Part shown: positions 33,687 to 44,975 of the stretch, one piece after another | Layout of the letters: every line of letters starts with the position of its first letter | How positions within the stretch are numbered: the first letter of the stretch is position 1 | Assembly: GCA_036399055.1 (NCBI GenBank) | Contig: DASWNX010000017.1 | Coordinates: 124,001 to 188,000, forward strand | Origin: Jatrophihabitans sp. | Lineage (GTDB): Bacteria; Actinomycetota; Actinomycetes; Mycobacteriales; Jatrophihabitantaceae | Length of the DNA stretch: 64,000 bases | Direction of reading: 5' to 3' | The notes under the pieces: model-generated | Database searches by the model: none | What the model was told of the DNA's origin: nothing | Seen by the model: only the letters and a program-made list of their open reading frames with translations | Translations under genes and position numbers: made by a program

Positions 33687-34574
33687 ATGCCGGAGCTACC
33701 GGAGATCGAGGCGCTGGCCGCGTTCCTGCGCGAGCATGCCGTCGGGCGCACCGTGATCCGCTCCGACGTCGCCGCGTTCAGCGTGATCAAGACCTTCGAC
33801 CCGCCGCTGACCGCCCTGAACGGGCTGACGGTCACCGGCGCCGGCCGGCACGGCAAGTTCCTCGACCTCGAGGTCGACGGCTTGCACCTGGTCACCCACC
33901 TCTCCCGCGCCGGCTGGCTGCAGTGGCGCGAGAAGCTGTCACCGGCGCCGCCCAAGCCCGGACGCGGGCCGCTGGCCTTCCGGCTGCACCTGGCGCCAGG
34001 GATCGACTCTGACGAGGATCCCGATGCTCCGCCGGCCGGCTTCGACCTGACCGAGGCCGGCACCCAGAAACGGCTGGCGGTCTACCTGGTGCGCGATCCG
34101 CTGGAGGTGCCCGGCATCGCCCGGCTGGGGCCCGACGCGATGGCGGTGGACCTCGAGGCCTTCGCCGCGCTGCTGGCCGGCGAGCGCGCCCAGATCAAGG
34201 GCGTGCTGACCAGCCAGTCGGTGCTCGCCGGCATCGGCAACGCCTACTCCGACGAGATCCTGCACGCGGCCAGGATCTCGCCGTTCGCGATCGCCGCGCG
34301 ACTCACCGAGGCCCAGGTGAGCGCGCTCCACACCGCCATGCGCGAGACGTTGGCCGACGCGGTGGAGCGCTCGGTGGGCCAGCGGGCGGCCACGCTGAAG
34401 TCGGAGAAGCGCAGCGGCCTGGCCGTGCACGCCCGCGCCGGCCTGCCGTGCCCGGTGTGCGGGGACACCGTGCGCGAGGTGTCCTTCGCCGACAAGTCAC
34501 TCCAGTACTGCCCGACCTGCCAGACCGGTGGCAAGAACCTCGCAGACCGCCGGCTGTCCCGGCTGGTGAAATGA
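33687..34574 (+). CDS. Fpg/Nei-family DNA glycosylase
   Basis: A 295-residue enzyme starting at ATG 33687, so that MPELPEIE gives the required N-terminal Pro2 and Glu3 catalytic residues; a longer reading from 33540 would bury the proline and is wrong. The helix-two-turn-helix region (AQIKGVLTSQSVLAGIGNAYSDEIL) and a C-terminal zinc finger (CPVCGD and CPTCQTGGK) are intact. It excises oxidised bases through a Schiff-base intermediate. Fpg and Nei2 types are hard to separate by eye. Confidence 0.92.
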   Translation: MPELPEIEALAAFLREHAVGRTVIRSDVAAFSVIKTFDPPLTALNGLTVTGAGRHGKFLDLEVDGLHLVTHLSRAGWLQWREKLSPAPPKPGRGPLAFRLHLAPGIDSDEDPDAPPAGFDLTEAGTQKRLAVYLVRDPLEVPGIARLGPDAMAVDLEAFAALLAGERAQIKGVLTSQSVLAGIGNAYSDEILHAARISPFAIAARLTEAQVSALHTAMRETLADAVERSVGQRAATLKSEKRSGLAVHARAGLPCPVCGDTVREVSFADKSLQYCPTCQTGGKNLADRRLSRLVK

Positions 34575-34606
34575 CCACTCAGCGCTGACCGCCGTCAGGA
34601 GACCGC

Positions 34607-35488
34607 GTGAGCACCTCAGCCGAACTTCCCGACCTTGCCGTCACCGGCTCGACCGGCGCGCTCGGCGGCATGGTCGCCCGCACGCTGGCCGGCCAGGGGG
34701 TCCAGCAGCGCCTGCTCGCCCGCACCCCCTCAAGGGCGCCTGACCTGGGCGGCGCAGTGGTCCTCCCGGCCTCCTACGCCGACAGGCAGGCAGCCACGCG
34801 CGCCCTCGACGGCGTCCGGGTGCTGTTCATGGTCTCGGCCGCCGACGCGGCCGACCGCCTCGACCAGCACCGCGCCTTCATCGACGCAGCAGCCGAAGCC
34901 GGGGTCCGGCACATCGTCTACACCTCGTTCTGCGGCGCCGCGCCCGACTCGGTCTTCACGCTCGGGCGCGACCACTACGCCACCGAGCAGCACATCAAGG
35001 ACACCGGCATCGCTCACACGTTCCTGCGCGACAACTTCTACATAGACTTCCTGCCCGCCCTCGCCGGTGACGACGGCGTCATTCGAGGACCAGCCGGAGA
35101 CGGGCGCGTCGCCGCGGTCACTCGCGCGGACATCGCCCGGGCGGCCGTGGCTGTTCTGACCGACCCCGACGCCCACCTAGGCGCCACCTACCGCCTCACC
35201 GGGCCGCAAGCCCTCACCATGGCCGAGGTGGCCGCCACCATAAGCGACGTCACCGGCCAGCACGTCACCTTCCACAACGAGACCGTCGCCGAGGCCTACC
35301 AGTCGCGACGCAAGTGGGGCGCTCCTGCCTGGCAGACCGACGCCTGGGTCTCCACCTACACCGCCATCGCGGCAGGCGAGGTCGACGGCGTCACCGACGA
35401 CGTCAAGAACCTCACCGGGCGCAGGCCCCGGAGCCTGGCCACGTTCCTGACCGCGCGGCTGCGCTTGAGTAGGACGAGCACATCATGA
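34607..35488 (+). CDS. NmrA-like NAD(P)-binding reductase
   Basis: A 293-residue protein from GTG 34607 with the dinucleotide loop VTGSTGALGGMVARTL at the N-terminus, and the YTSF and HTFLRDNFYIDFLPAL segments typical of NmrA/azoreductase-type SDRs of the QOR2 group. The usual YxxxK pair is replaced, so either redox or regulatory sensing is possible. It has no obvious functional partner. A four-base overlap links its stop to a doubtful short ORF that I do not call. Confidence 0.85.
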   Translation: MSTSAELPDLAVTGSTGALGGMVARTLAGQGVQQRLLARTPSRAPDLGGAVVLPASYADRQAATRALDGVRVLFMVSAADAADRLDQHRAFIDAAAEAGVRHIVYTSFCGAAPDSVFTLGRDHYATEQHIKDTGIAHTFLRDNFYIDFLPALAGDDGVIRGPAGDGRVAAVTRADIARAAVAVLTDPDAHLGATYRLTGPQALTMAEVAATISDVTGQHVTFHNETVAEAYQSRRKWGAPAWQTDAWVSTYTAIAAGEVDGVTDDVKNLTGRRPRSLATFLTARLRLSRTSTS

Positions 35489-35692
35489 TCACAGGACCAC
35501 ACCCCGATCCGTCGGCGGCAATGTGCGAGAGGTTTGCCTGCGTGCCATCAAATAGGGGCATACTAGGCGGCGTGAACGATTCCGGACCGAATCAGGTCCC
35601 GATAGTCAGCCACGATCCGCTCCCCCAGCCTCAGTCGGTCCCGGCTGCCGGGTCTGACCGCGACAGCGGTCCACCGGGCCCCCCGCTGCTAG

Positions 35693-36652
35693 ATGACGGC
35701 GACCGCTCGCACGTCTGCTAACGCCATGGCACGCCCGCTGTCGCGTGACCGTAGCCGTAGCCGTCCGGCGCTGGCGCCGAACCCGAACCCGTGGGTGATC
35801 GCCCACCGGGGCGCCTCCGCCGACGCCGCTGAGCACACCCTGCCTGCCTACCTGGCGGCCATCGAGACCGGCGTCGACGGGCTGGAATGCGATGTCCGGC
35901 TCACTCGCGACGGTCATCTGGTGTGCGTGCACGACCGCACCGTCAACCGCACCTCCAACGGAACCGGGATCGTCAGCGAGCTGGACCTGTCGGGTCTGCA
36001 GGCGTTGGACTTCCGCTCCTGGCACGACGAGCTGCCCAGCTCCCCGGACGAGCTGTTGACCGACTCGCCGTACCTGGCCGGCGTCGCCCCCGATCGCGAG
36101 GGGTTAGACAGCTGCACGGTCTTGACCCTGGAGGTGCTGCTGGGGGTGGTCGCCGACGCCGGCCGGCCGCTGCGGCTGCTGATCGAGACCAAGCACCCCA
36201 CCCGTTACGGCGGGCTGGTGGAGCAGGAGCTGGTCCGGCTGCTCAGGCGCTTCGGCTGGGCCGGCCGCGGTGACCCAGCGACCCCGGCCGGTGTGAACCG
36301 GGAGCTCGACGGCCATCCGGTGACGATCATGAGCTTCGCTCCGACCGCCCTGCGCCGCATCCGGCAGCTGGCGCCCTCGGTGCCGCTGACCCTGCTGATG
36401 GACGGCCGCCGGATGCCCCTGCGCCGGGACGGGTCACTGCCGACCGGGGTGCGCATCGGCGGGCCGGGCATCCGGTTGCTGCGCTCGGAGCCGGACTACG
36501 TCGAGCGGGCGCACCAGGCGGGCAACCGGGTGTTCTGCTGGACGGTGGACAAGCCCGAGGACGTCGAACTGGTCAGCCGCCTGGGCATCGACGCGATCAT
36601 CACCAACCGGCCCGCGGCGGTGCTCGCGCAGCTGCGGCCCCCCACCGGCTGA
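35693..36652 (+). CDS. Glycerophosphodiester phosphodiesterase
   Basis: A 319-residue GDPD-domain protein. The catalytic pieces are IAHRGASADAAEHT, GLECDVRLTRDG and VCVHDRTVNRT, containing the active-site histidines and the Glu/Asp metal ligands. It hydrolyses glycerophosphodiesters to glycerol-3-phosphate and an alcohol. There is no signal peptide, so it is probably cytoplasmic. ATG 35693 and ATG 35726 are both possible starts, neither with a clear ribosome-binding site. The gene-poor 204 bp before it probably hold its promoter. Confidence 0.9.
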   Translation: MTATARTSANAMARPLSRDRSRSRPALAPNPNPWVIAHRGASADAAEHTLPAYLAAIETGVDGLECDVRLTRDGHLVCVHDRTVNRTSNGTGIVSELDLSGLQALDFRSWHDELPSSPDELLTDSPYLAGVAPDREGLDSCTVLTLEVLLGVVADAGRPLRLLIETKHPTRYGGLVEQELVRLLRRFGWAGRGDPATPAGVNRELDGHPVTIMSFAPTALRRIRQLAPSVPLTLLMDGRRMPLRRDGSLPTGVRIGGPGIRLLRSEPDYVERAHQAGNRVFCWTVDKPEDVELVSRLGIDAIITNRPAAVLAQLRPPTG

Positions 36653-36848
36653 GCCGTCCCGCGCATTCAGGGTCACATCGCTGCAAATCGGACGGACCCG
36701 GCACACACCGTTAAAACCTACGGCCCGTAACCGACAGATAGCACAAAGTCATTGGCGAGTCGAGGTATATCTGGCCACAGGCTGGGTACAAACCTGACAT
36801 CAGCAGTGTCGCTCGTCGGGTGCGCTGCGCGACAGGAAAGCTGGCCAG

Positions 36849-37247
36849 ATGTCCACGCTGTGGGTCGAACACGCCTCCAGCAGCGCCGCGATCGCTCGCC
36901 GCAGCGTGCTGGCCGCCTTCGGCGACGCGGGGGTGACCGGTGAGCCGGCCCTGGACGCGGCGCTGATCGCCAGCGAGCTGGTCGGCAACGCGGTCCGGCA
37001 TGCCGCGCCGCTGCCGTGCGGCCAGCTGGCGGTGAGCTGGTCCGTCGACGACGAGGGCTACCAGATCTCGGTGACCGACGGCGGCACGGACAGCTGCGCC
37101 GCCGACATCTCGGCTCGGCTGCCCGACTGCCAGGACACCTGCGGCCGCGGCCTGCGGATCGTGGCCGAGCTCGCCGACACCTGGGGAGTGGCCGCCGAGG
37201 ACAGCGGCGCCACCACCGTCTGGGCACGGGCCAGAAAGCACGACTAA
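36849..37247 (+). CDS. RsbW-like anti-sigma/ATP-binding regulator
   Basis: A 132-residue, single-domain HATPase_c protein. The N-box is ASELVGNAVRHA, the G1 box VTDGG and the G2 box CGRGLRIV. This is the compact form common in actinobacteria, which acts as a serine kinase or anti-sigma factor toward SpoIIAA-like antagonists. No partner sigma or anti-anti-sigma gene is nearby, so the target is unknown. It converges with the glutamate dehydrogenase gene 4 bp away. Confidence 0.88.
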   Translation: MSTLWVEHASSSAAIARRSVLAAFGDAGVTGEPALDAALIASELVGNAVRHAAPLPCGQLAVSWSVDDEGYQISVTDGGTDSCAADISARLPDCQDTCGRGLRIVAELADTWGVAAEDSGATTVWARARKHD

Positions 37248-37251
37248 GGGT

Positions 37252-40200
37252 CTAGTACGCCGACCTGACCGCCGAAGACGGCAGGCCGCGCATCACCCGC
37301 AGCACCACCGAGAGCGTCGCCAGATCCACCTTGTCCCGTGACAGCGCCTCGGCGAAGGTCGCCCGGGCCCGCTCGACCCGCTCGGGATTGCGCTCGGCCC
37401 AGTTGACCAGCCGCTCAGTGGCCAGCAGCGACGGGTCGGTGTCCTTGAGCACCGAGGCCGTCACCGCCGCCAGCGCCGCGTAGACGTCGTGCCGGATCGC
37501 CGCCCGGGCCAGCGCCGACCACCGGTCATCGCGAGGCAGGTTGGTGACCGCGGAGAGGATGTCATCGACGCTCAACCGCTCCGACAGCGCAAAGTGCAGG
37601 TCGGCGACCTCGGCGGCCGACCGGTCGTTGGCGACGGCTATCTCGACCACGTCCAGCAGCAGGAACGAGGTGAGCAGGCAGGAGATCTCCAGCGCCAGCT
37701 CACGCGGCAGCCCGTGCCCGACCAGCCGGTCGACCTCGGCGTAGAGGTTCTCCCGTTCCCGGCCGCGCAGCAGCTCCGGGACCTTGGGCTTCAGCTCGGC
37801 CACAGTGGGCCCGAATCGCTCGATCTCGGCGGTCACGTCGCTGATGGGAAAGCGGACGTCCACCAGCCAGCGCACCGCGCGGTCCATCGTCCGGCGCACC
37901 TCGCGGTAGCCGACGTGCTGGGCGTCGGTGCCGACCTCGTTGTCCAGCGCCTCCAGGCTGGCCCAGATCCGTTCCAGGCCGAACACCTCGCGGACCACCG
38001 TGAAGGCCCGCGCGATCTGGGCGGGATCGGCCGAGGTCTCCTCTTGCGCCCGGAACACGAACGAGGCGCCGCCCCGGTTGATCAGGTTGTTGACCACGCA
38101 GGTGGTGATGATCTCGCGGTGCAGCGGGTGCTCGGCCAGCTGGTCGGCGAACTGCTCGGCGATGGGACGCGGAAAGTAGGACCGCAGTGACTGCTGGAAC
38201 CAGGGCTCGTCGGGCAGGCTGGAGGCGCCCAGGCGCTCAGCGAGGGAGATCTTGACGTAGGCGGTCAGCACCGCCAGCTCCGGCGAGCTCAGCCCGGCGC
38301 CCTCTGCCTCACGGGCGGCCAGCTCCTTGTCGGTGGGCAGGAACTCCAGCTCACGGTGCAGCTCGCCGGCCTTCTCCAGCTCCCGGATCAGCCGCCGGTG
38401 CACCGACACCAGCGACTTCGCGCCGTGCCGGGCCACGCCGAGCAGGACGTTCTGCTCGTAGTTGTCGCGCAACACCAGCGCCGCGACCTCGTCGGTGACC
38501 GAGGCGAGCAGGCTGTTGCGATGCGCCACGTCCAATTGCTTGGCCTGCACCGCGTGGTCGAGCAGGATCTTGATGTTCACCTCGTGGTCTGAGGTGTCGA
38601 CACCGGCGGAGTTGTCGATGGCGTCGGTGTTGATGCGCCCACCCGCCCGCGCGAACTCGATCCGGCCGCGCTGGGTGAAACCGAGGTTGCCGCCCTCGCC
38701 GACCACGCGGGCCCGTAGCTGGCTGCCGTCGGCCCGCAGCGCGTCGTTGGCCTTGTCACCGGCGTCCAGGTCAGACTCGGTGGAGGCCTTGACGTAGGTT
38801 CCGATGCCGCCGTTCCACAGCAGGTCCACCGGGGCGGTCAGGATCGCGTGGATCAGCTGGGTCGGGGTCATCTTGCCGACGCCGGCCGCGATGCCCAGCG
38901 CGGCCGCGGCCTCGGCCGAGACCTCGATGTTCTTCTGCGTGCGGGGGTACACCCCGCCGCCGGCCGACAACAGCGTGGAGTCATAGTCCGCCCAGCTGGA
39001 CCGGGGCAGCTTGAACAGCCTGGCACGCTCGGCGATCGAGACGGCCGGGTCCGGGTCTGGGTCGAGGAAGATGTGCCGGTGGTCGAAGGCGGCCACCAGC
39101 CGGATGTGGGGGGACAGCAGCATCCCGTTGCCGAACACGTCACCGGACATGTCACCGATGCCGACCACGGTGAAGTCCTGGGCCTGGGTGTCGGTGCCCA
39201 GCTCGCGGAAGTGGTACTTCACCGACTCCCACGCGCCCCGGGCGGTGATGCCCATCGCCTTGTGGTCATAGCCCACTGAGCCCCCGGAGGCGAAGGCGTC
39301 GCCGAGCCAGAAACCGCGCTCGATCGCGATCCCGTTGGCGATGTCAGAGAAGGTGGCCGTGCCCTTGTCAGCGGCCACCACCAGGTACGGGTCGTCACCG
39401 TCATAGCAGCGCGTGGCCGGCGGCTTGGCGACGTACTGGTTGCCCTCAGAATCCCGTCGGAAGTTGTCGGTCAGCTCCAGCAGCGCGGTGATGAAGCTCT
39501 TGTAGCAGGCGATGCCCTCGGCCAGCCACGCGTCACGGTCCACCGCCGGGTCAGGCAGCCGCTTGGCCACGAAGCCGCCCTTGGAGCCGACCGGCACGAT
39601 CACGGTGTTCTTCACCATCTGCGCCTTGACCAGGCCGAGGACCTCGGTGCGGAAGTCCTCCCGGCGGTCAGACCAGCGCAGCCCGCCCCGGGCGACCGAG
39701 CCGAACCGCAGGTGCACCCCCTCGACCCGCGGCGAGTAGACCCAGATCTCGAACTTCGGGCGTGGCTCGGGAAGCTCGGTGATCGCCTGCGGGTCCAGCT
39801 TGACCGCGAAGGTCTGCGGACCCACGCCCGCAGCGTCGCGACGGTAGTAATTGGTCCGCAGGGTGGCCGTGATCAGGCTCAGCAGCGAGCGCAGGATGCG
39901 GTCCTGGTCCAGGCTGGACACCTCGGCCAGCGCCTGGTCCAGCTGAGCCCGGATGCCTTCCTGAAGCTCGACGCCCCCCGGATCAGCCGGGTCCACCCGC
40001 TCGGGATTGAACCGGGCGTCGAACAGCTCGACCAGCAGCGCGGCGATGCCGGTGTGCTGGCTCAGGGCCTCCTCGACGTAACCCTGGCTGAAGGTGGTGC
40101 CGGCCTGCCGCAGGTACTTGGCGTAGGCCCGCAGCACGGTGGCCTGCTGCCAGGTCAGCCCGGCCCGCACCACCAGGGCGTTGAACCCGTCCTGCTCGAC

Positions 40201-42117
40201 ACCGCCCTGCCAGAGCACCCGCAGGGTGTCGATCACGGCCGCCGAGCGCTCGGGTGAGAAGTCCACCCCCTCGCCGAGCTTGAGCCCGAAGTCATAGATC
40301 CAGGACGGCGTGCCGTTGGTGCGCTCGACCTCGTAGGGCCGCTCGTCGAGCACCTCGATGCCCATCAGCTCCAGCATCGGCAGGGTCCGGCCCAAGGACA
40401 GCGGGGCGCCGGTGCGGAAGATCTTGAGCCGGCGGTCGGCGGGGTCATCGGCCGCGGGGGTGTAGACCTCGAAGCCCAGGCCGTCCACATCGGGCAGCGA
40501 TTCCAGCCGGCGCAGGTCGGCCACGGCCGTGGACGCGCCGAAATCCTCCTTGTACGCCTCGGGGAAGGCGCCGTCGTAGCGGCGCAGCAGCCGGTCGGCC
40601 TCCTGCTCGCCGACGCCGACCGTGAGCAGGTCGGCCAGGTCGTCACTCCACCGGCGGGTGACCTGGGCGACGGTGGCCTCGACCGCCGACCGGTCCGGAT
40701 TGGGCACCTCCTCACCGGCTCGCAGCGCGATCAGGAACTGCATCCGGGCCAACCCGAGCTCCACGATCCGGTCGTCGCGGCCGATGATCTTGCCCGGCCA
40801 GCTCGCCAGCACCACCTCGCGCACCTTGCGCCGGGTCTCGGGCCCCAGCCGGTCACCGGGGAAGTAGACCAGGACGGTGACGAAGTCGCGGTTGAGATGC
40901 ACCCGGGCGAACACCCCGATGCCGCCGCGCTCGGCGCGGTTGACCACCAGCTGGGAAAGCTTGAGCAGGTCCGGCGTGGGCGCCTCGAGCAACTCATCGC
41001 GAGGCAGCGTGCGCAGCGCGGCCAGCAACTGCCGGCCGGTGTGACTGTCGGCCCGGGCGCCGGAACGGTGCAGCACCTCGGCGATCCGGCGCCGCACCAC
41101 CGGCACCCGGCCCACCGTGCCGTCGCTCTCGTCGGTGATCAGGCCGAGGAAGACGTGGATCTTGGAGGCCTCGCCGTCGCAGGGCGGGGCGACCACGGTG
41201 ACGCAGTCATAACGGCTCGAGCGGCGCACGGTCGAGACCATCGGAGATTTGAAGATCACCAGCGGCGCGCCGGAGCGGTAGGCGGGCAGCAGCTCCAGCG
41301 GCGAGATGCTGGCCGCGCCCCGCAGCACGCCGCGCTCGTTGCTGGTCGCGGTGGCCGAGCGGGACGGGTTGGTCAGCTCGTTGGCCGAATAGGCCGCATG
41401 ACCCAGGATCATGAAGTTGCCGTCGGCCAACCAGCGCAGCAGCTCGCCTGCCTCGGCCGAGGTGTCACGGTCGAACTCGCCCGGGTCGGCCTCGATCCGG
41501 TCGGCCAGCTCGCGGATCAGCTGGTAGAGGTCCGGGGCGTCGGCCACCGCGTTGTGCACGTCGGCGATCACCCGCCGCAGGTCCGCGGCCACCTGCTCGT
41601 GCTCGGAGTCGCGGATCAGGCTGGTCTCGATGTGCATCCAGGACTCAGCGGCCGAGCCTTCGGGCACCTCGGCGGTGTCCTCGAGGTCCAGCACCTTGGT
41701 GATCACCCCGTCGGCGTCGCGGCACACCACGATCTGGGGATGCAGGAAGTGCTCGATGACGTGACCGGCGCGTTCGAGCTCGGCCCGGGTCGAGTCCACC
41801 AGGTACGGCGCGTCCTCGGTGACCAGGTCGATGCTGGTGCCCTCGCCGTCGGAGTTGGCGATCCGGACGACCGTCTCGCCCGGCTTTCTGGCGCTGGCCG
41901 CCTGAAAGTGCAGGCGGGCCAGCTCGGTCAGCGCGCGAGCCGGCCGGCCGGGAAGCTGCGCCGCGGCCCGCATCAGGTAGCGACGTAGGAACACTTCTTC
42001 GTCGGGAGGCGGTTGGCTGCCCGGCGGCGGCTCCCGGCGGGTGTCCGCGGCGGTCTGAGCCGCTGGCTGTCCGGCGGCAGGATCGATCGATCCCGCGTCC
42101 GCGGAAAGCTCGGTCAT
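37252..42117 (-). CDS. NAD-specific glutamate dehydrogenase, large (180-kDa class)
   Basis: A 1621-residue protein, the usual size of the large NAD-GDH class first described in Streptomyces. The N-terminal 650 residues hold ACT-like regulatory repeats. The catalytic core follows, with NTVIVPVGSKGGFVAK (substrate lysine, about residue 840) and GIGDMSGDVFGNGMLL in the NAD-binding part (about residue 990), and then a long C-terminal helical region. It oxidises glutamate to 2-oxoglutarate and ammonia. It is divergent from the NAD-malic enzyme, so amino-acid carbon could feed the TCA cycle and leave as pyruvate. Allosteric regulation by amino acids is likely. Confidence 0.95.
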   Translation of the reverse strand: MTELSADAGSIDPAAGQPAAQTAADTRREPPPGSQPPPDEEVFLRRYLMRAAAQLPGRPARALTELARLHFQAASARKPGETVVRIANSDGEGTSIDLVTEDAPYLVDSTRAELERAGHVIEHFLHPQIVVCRDADGVITKVLDLEDTAEVPEGSAAESWMHIETSLIRDSEHEQVAADLRRVIADVHNAVADAPDLYQLIRELADRIEADPGEFDRDTSAEAGELLRWLADGNFMILGHAAYSANELTNPSRSATATSNERGVLRGAASISPLELLPAYRSGAPLVIFKSPMVSTVRRSSRYDCVTVVAPPCDGEASKIHVFLGLITDESDGTVGRVPVVRRRIAEVLHRSGARADSHTGRQLLAALRTLPRDELLEAPTPDLLKLSQLVVNRAERGGIGVFARVHLNRDFVTVLVYFPGDRLGPETRRKVREVVLASWPGKIIGRDDRIVELGLARMQFLIALRAGEEVPNPDRSAVEATVAQVTRRWSDDLADLLTVGVGEQEADRLLRRYDGAFPEAYKEDFGASTAVADLRRLESLPDVDGLGFEVYTPAADDPADRRLKIFRTGAPLSLGRTLPMLELMGIEVLDERPYEVERTNGTPSWIYDFGLKLGEGVDFSPERSAAVIDTLRVLWQGGVEQDGFNALVVRAGLTWQQATVLRAYAKYLRQAGTTFSQGYVEEALSQHTGIAALLVELFDARFNPERVDPADPGGVELQEGIRAQLDQALAEVSSLDQDRILRSLLSLITATLRTNYYRRDAAGVGPQTFAVKLDPQAITELPEPRPKFEIWVYSPRVEGVHLRFGSVARGGLRWSDRREDFRTEVLGLVKAQMVKNTVIVPVGSKGGFVAKRLPDPAVDRDAWLAEGIACYKSFITALLELTDNFRRDSEGNQYVAKPPATRCYDGDDPYLVVAADKGTATFSDIANGIAIERGFWLGDAFASGGSVGYDHKAMGITARGAWESVKYHFRELGTDTQAQDFTVVGIGDMSGDVFGNGMLLSPHIRLVAAFDHRHIFLDPDPDPAVSIAERARLFKLPRSSWADYDSTLLSAGGGVYPRTQKNIEVSAEAAAALGIAAGVGKMTPTQLIHAILTAPVDLLWNGGIGTYVKASTESDLDAGDKANDALRADGSQLRARVVGEGGNLGFTQRGRIEFARAGGRINTDAIDNSAGVDTSDHEVNIKILLDHAVQAKQLDVAHRNSLLASVTDEVAALVLRDNYEQNVLLGVARHGAKSLVSVHRRLIRELEKAGELHRELEFLPTDKELAAREAEGAGLSSPELAVLTAYVKISLAERLGASSLPDEPWFQQSLRSYFPRPIAEQFADQLAEHPLHREIITTCVVNNLINRGGASFVFRAQEETSADPAQIARAFTVVREVFGLERIWASLEALDNEVGTDAQHVGYREVRRTMDRAVRWLVDVRFPISDVTAEIERFGPTVAELKPKVPELLRGRERENLYAEVDRLVGHGLPRELALEISCLLTSFLLLDVVEIAVANDRSAAEVADLHFALSERLSVDDILSAVTNLPRDDRWSALARAAIRHDVYAALAAVTASVLKDTDPSLLATERLVNWAERNPERVERARATFAEALSRDKVDLATLSVVLRVMRGLPSSAVRSAY

Positions 42118-42328
42118 CGCGATGTCACCTCGTTGTGACGGGCAGTGAGTCGGGCCTGATGCCTGCTCCTGACATCACGCCTGCCTAATGGAACCACAGC
42201 GAGGGCGCCGGTCATCTGCAGCCACCTCCTGCGCGGGATCTGTAGAGCCTGCCCAGCCTAGGGGCGCCGCGTCACGTCGGGACGGTAGCTGTCGTCATGT
42301 CCGCCCCGGTGTTTGAGACGATGACCGA

Positions 42329-43774
<1,446 letters not shown>

Positions 43775-43806
43775 CTGGCCGGCAGCGATGAGTTAGTCGT
43801 ATGAGT

Positions 43807-44745
43807 TCATGACGTTGGCTGGCGCCCGAGCGACCGGACGCTGTGAGGATGACCGGCGTCGGCGGCGACCGTCGGAACGATCGCTACCGGGCACTGGGAT
43901 CGATGCAGCACACCGAGATTGACCGCGCCCAGCAATGGAGCCTGTAGCGGATGAATGCCACGTCGGCCGACCACGAGCAATCGCTGGCCAGCTGCGCGGG
44001 CGACCAAGCCGGCGACCGGACGCTGCTCCAGAACAACCTGACTCACCTGCACATCCGGAAATCGCTCCCGCCACGGCGTGAGCCTGTCATCGAGCAGGTC
44101 TTCCACTGTGGCCTGCTCAGCCGCAACGGCCTCGTAGAGCAGGCTGGCGGCGCTCATCAGATCCGGCTTCCAGCACACGACGACTTCCAGCACAGCGGTG
44201 TGTCGGCGTGCCTGGGCGAATCCGAAAGCCAGGACCGTGCTGTCGTCTTCGTCAAGGTTCACTCCCACCACGACGCGGCCACCGCCTGCTGAGTTCTTCG
44301 GTGGTTGCTCGCCGATCACGACGACGGGGCACGGCGCACGTTCGGCCACCGCCTGTCCGGTCGAGCCGAGCAGCAGCGAACCCAGCGCGTCCAACTTGCG
44401 TGAGCCGATAACCACCAGGCTGGCTTGGCGAGCTTCAGCGAGCAGGACCGCTGCGGCAGTGCCCTCGGATGCCACACACGACACCAACAGCTGCGGACTG
44501 AGAAGTCGGCATCGGCGAGCTGCGGCGTCCAGAACCGACTCAGCCCGGGCGTGCGCCGGCGAGGCGTCGACAGCGGCAAGCCGAGTAGCCGTGGTGAACT
44601 GCCGGTCCTGGGTGCGGCTGTAGGAGTGCACGATGCGCAACGGCGCCTCACGCAGGGCAGCCTCCGCGACCGCCCAGCGAAGCGCTGCCATATCGGCGTC
44701 GATGATGTCGATCCCGACCACCACCGCACGTGCACCGTCGTTCAT
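43807..44745 (-). CDS. Tandem-domain universal stress protein
   Basis: A 312-residue protein from ATG 44745, which has AGGAGG 4 nt upstream; the longer reading is rejected. It has two Usp domains. The first keeps the ATP-binding pattern GSRKLDALGSLLLGSTG followed by the PCPVVVI strand. The second has a partly changed motif (GRRGIHPLQAPLLGAVNLG) and may not bind nucleotide. Double-Usp proteins are common in actinobacteria and respond to hypoxia and dormancy. The P-type ATPase is divergent from it, and the two could be co-regulated. Confidence 0.9.
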   Translation of the reverse strand: MNDGARAVVVGIDIIDADMAALRWAVAEAALREAPLRIVHSYSRTQDRQFTTATRLAAVDASPAHARAESVLDAAARRCRLLSPQLLVSCVASEGTAAAVLLAEARQASLVVIGSRKLDALGSLLLGSTGQAVAERAPCPVVVIGEQPPKNSAGGGRVVVGVNLDEDDSTVLAFGFAQARRHTAVLEVVVCWKPDLMSAASLLYEAVAAEQATVEDLLDDRLTPWRERFPDVQVSQVVLEQRPVAGLVARAAGQRLLVVGRRGIHPLQAPLLGAVNLGVLHRSQCPVAIVPTVAADAGHPHSVRSLGRQPTS

Positions 44746-44975
44746 CGATCCTCCTGCCAGATGTCTGAGCGACCGTCCTCTTGCGACGAGTCGTTCTCGA
44801 GTTCGATCCCAGAACAAGTCCACAACGGTTCTGCCTGCCGCGGTAGGGGCCAAGGTCCCGGTCCTGCGTCGCCGACTGTGAGTTGCCAGGCGTGGGACCA
44901 TCCGATCATGGGAATCGTCCGGGCTGGTAGGCGCCGAAGGCTGGCGACTCCCGCGCGGGGCGGCGCCGAATCTAC

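Noticed and set aside
35485-35721. 78-codon reading overlapping the end of the NmrA-like gene
   Set aside because: The overlap is ATGA-like, but the product has no recognisable fold, and the composition is that of random GC-rich sequence. It lies where a promoter for the glycerophosphodiesterase is expected.
43781-43806. Possible terminator between malic enzyme and universal stress protein
   Set aside because: No stem of more than a few base pairs was found in the 32-bp convergent gap.
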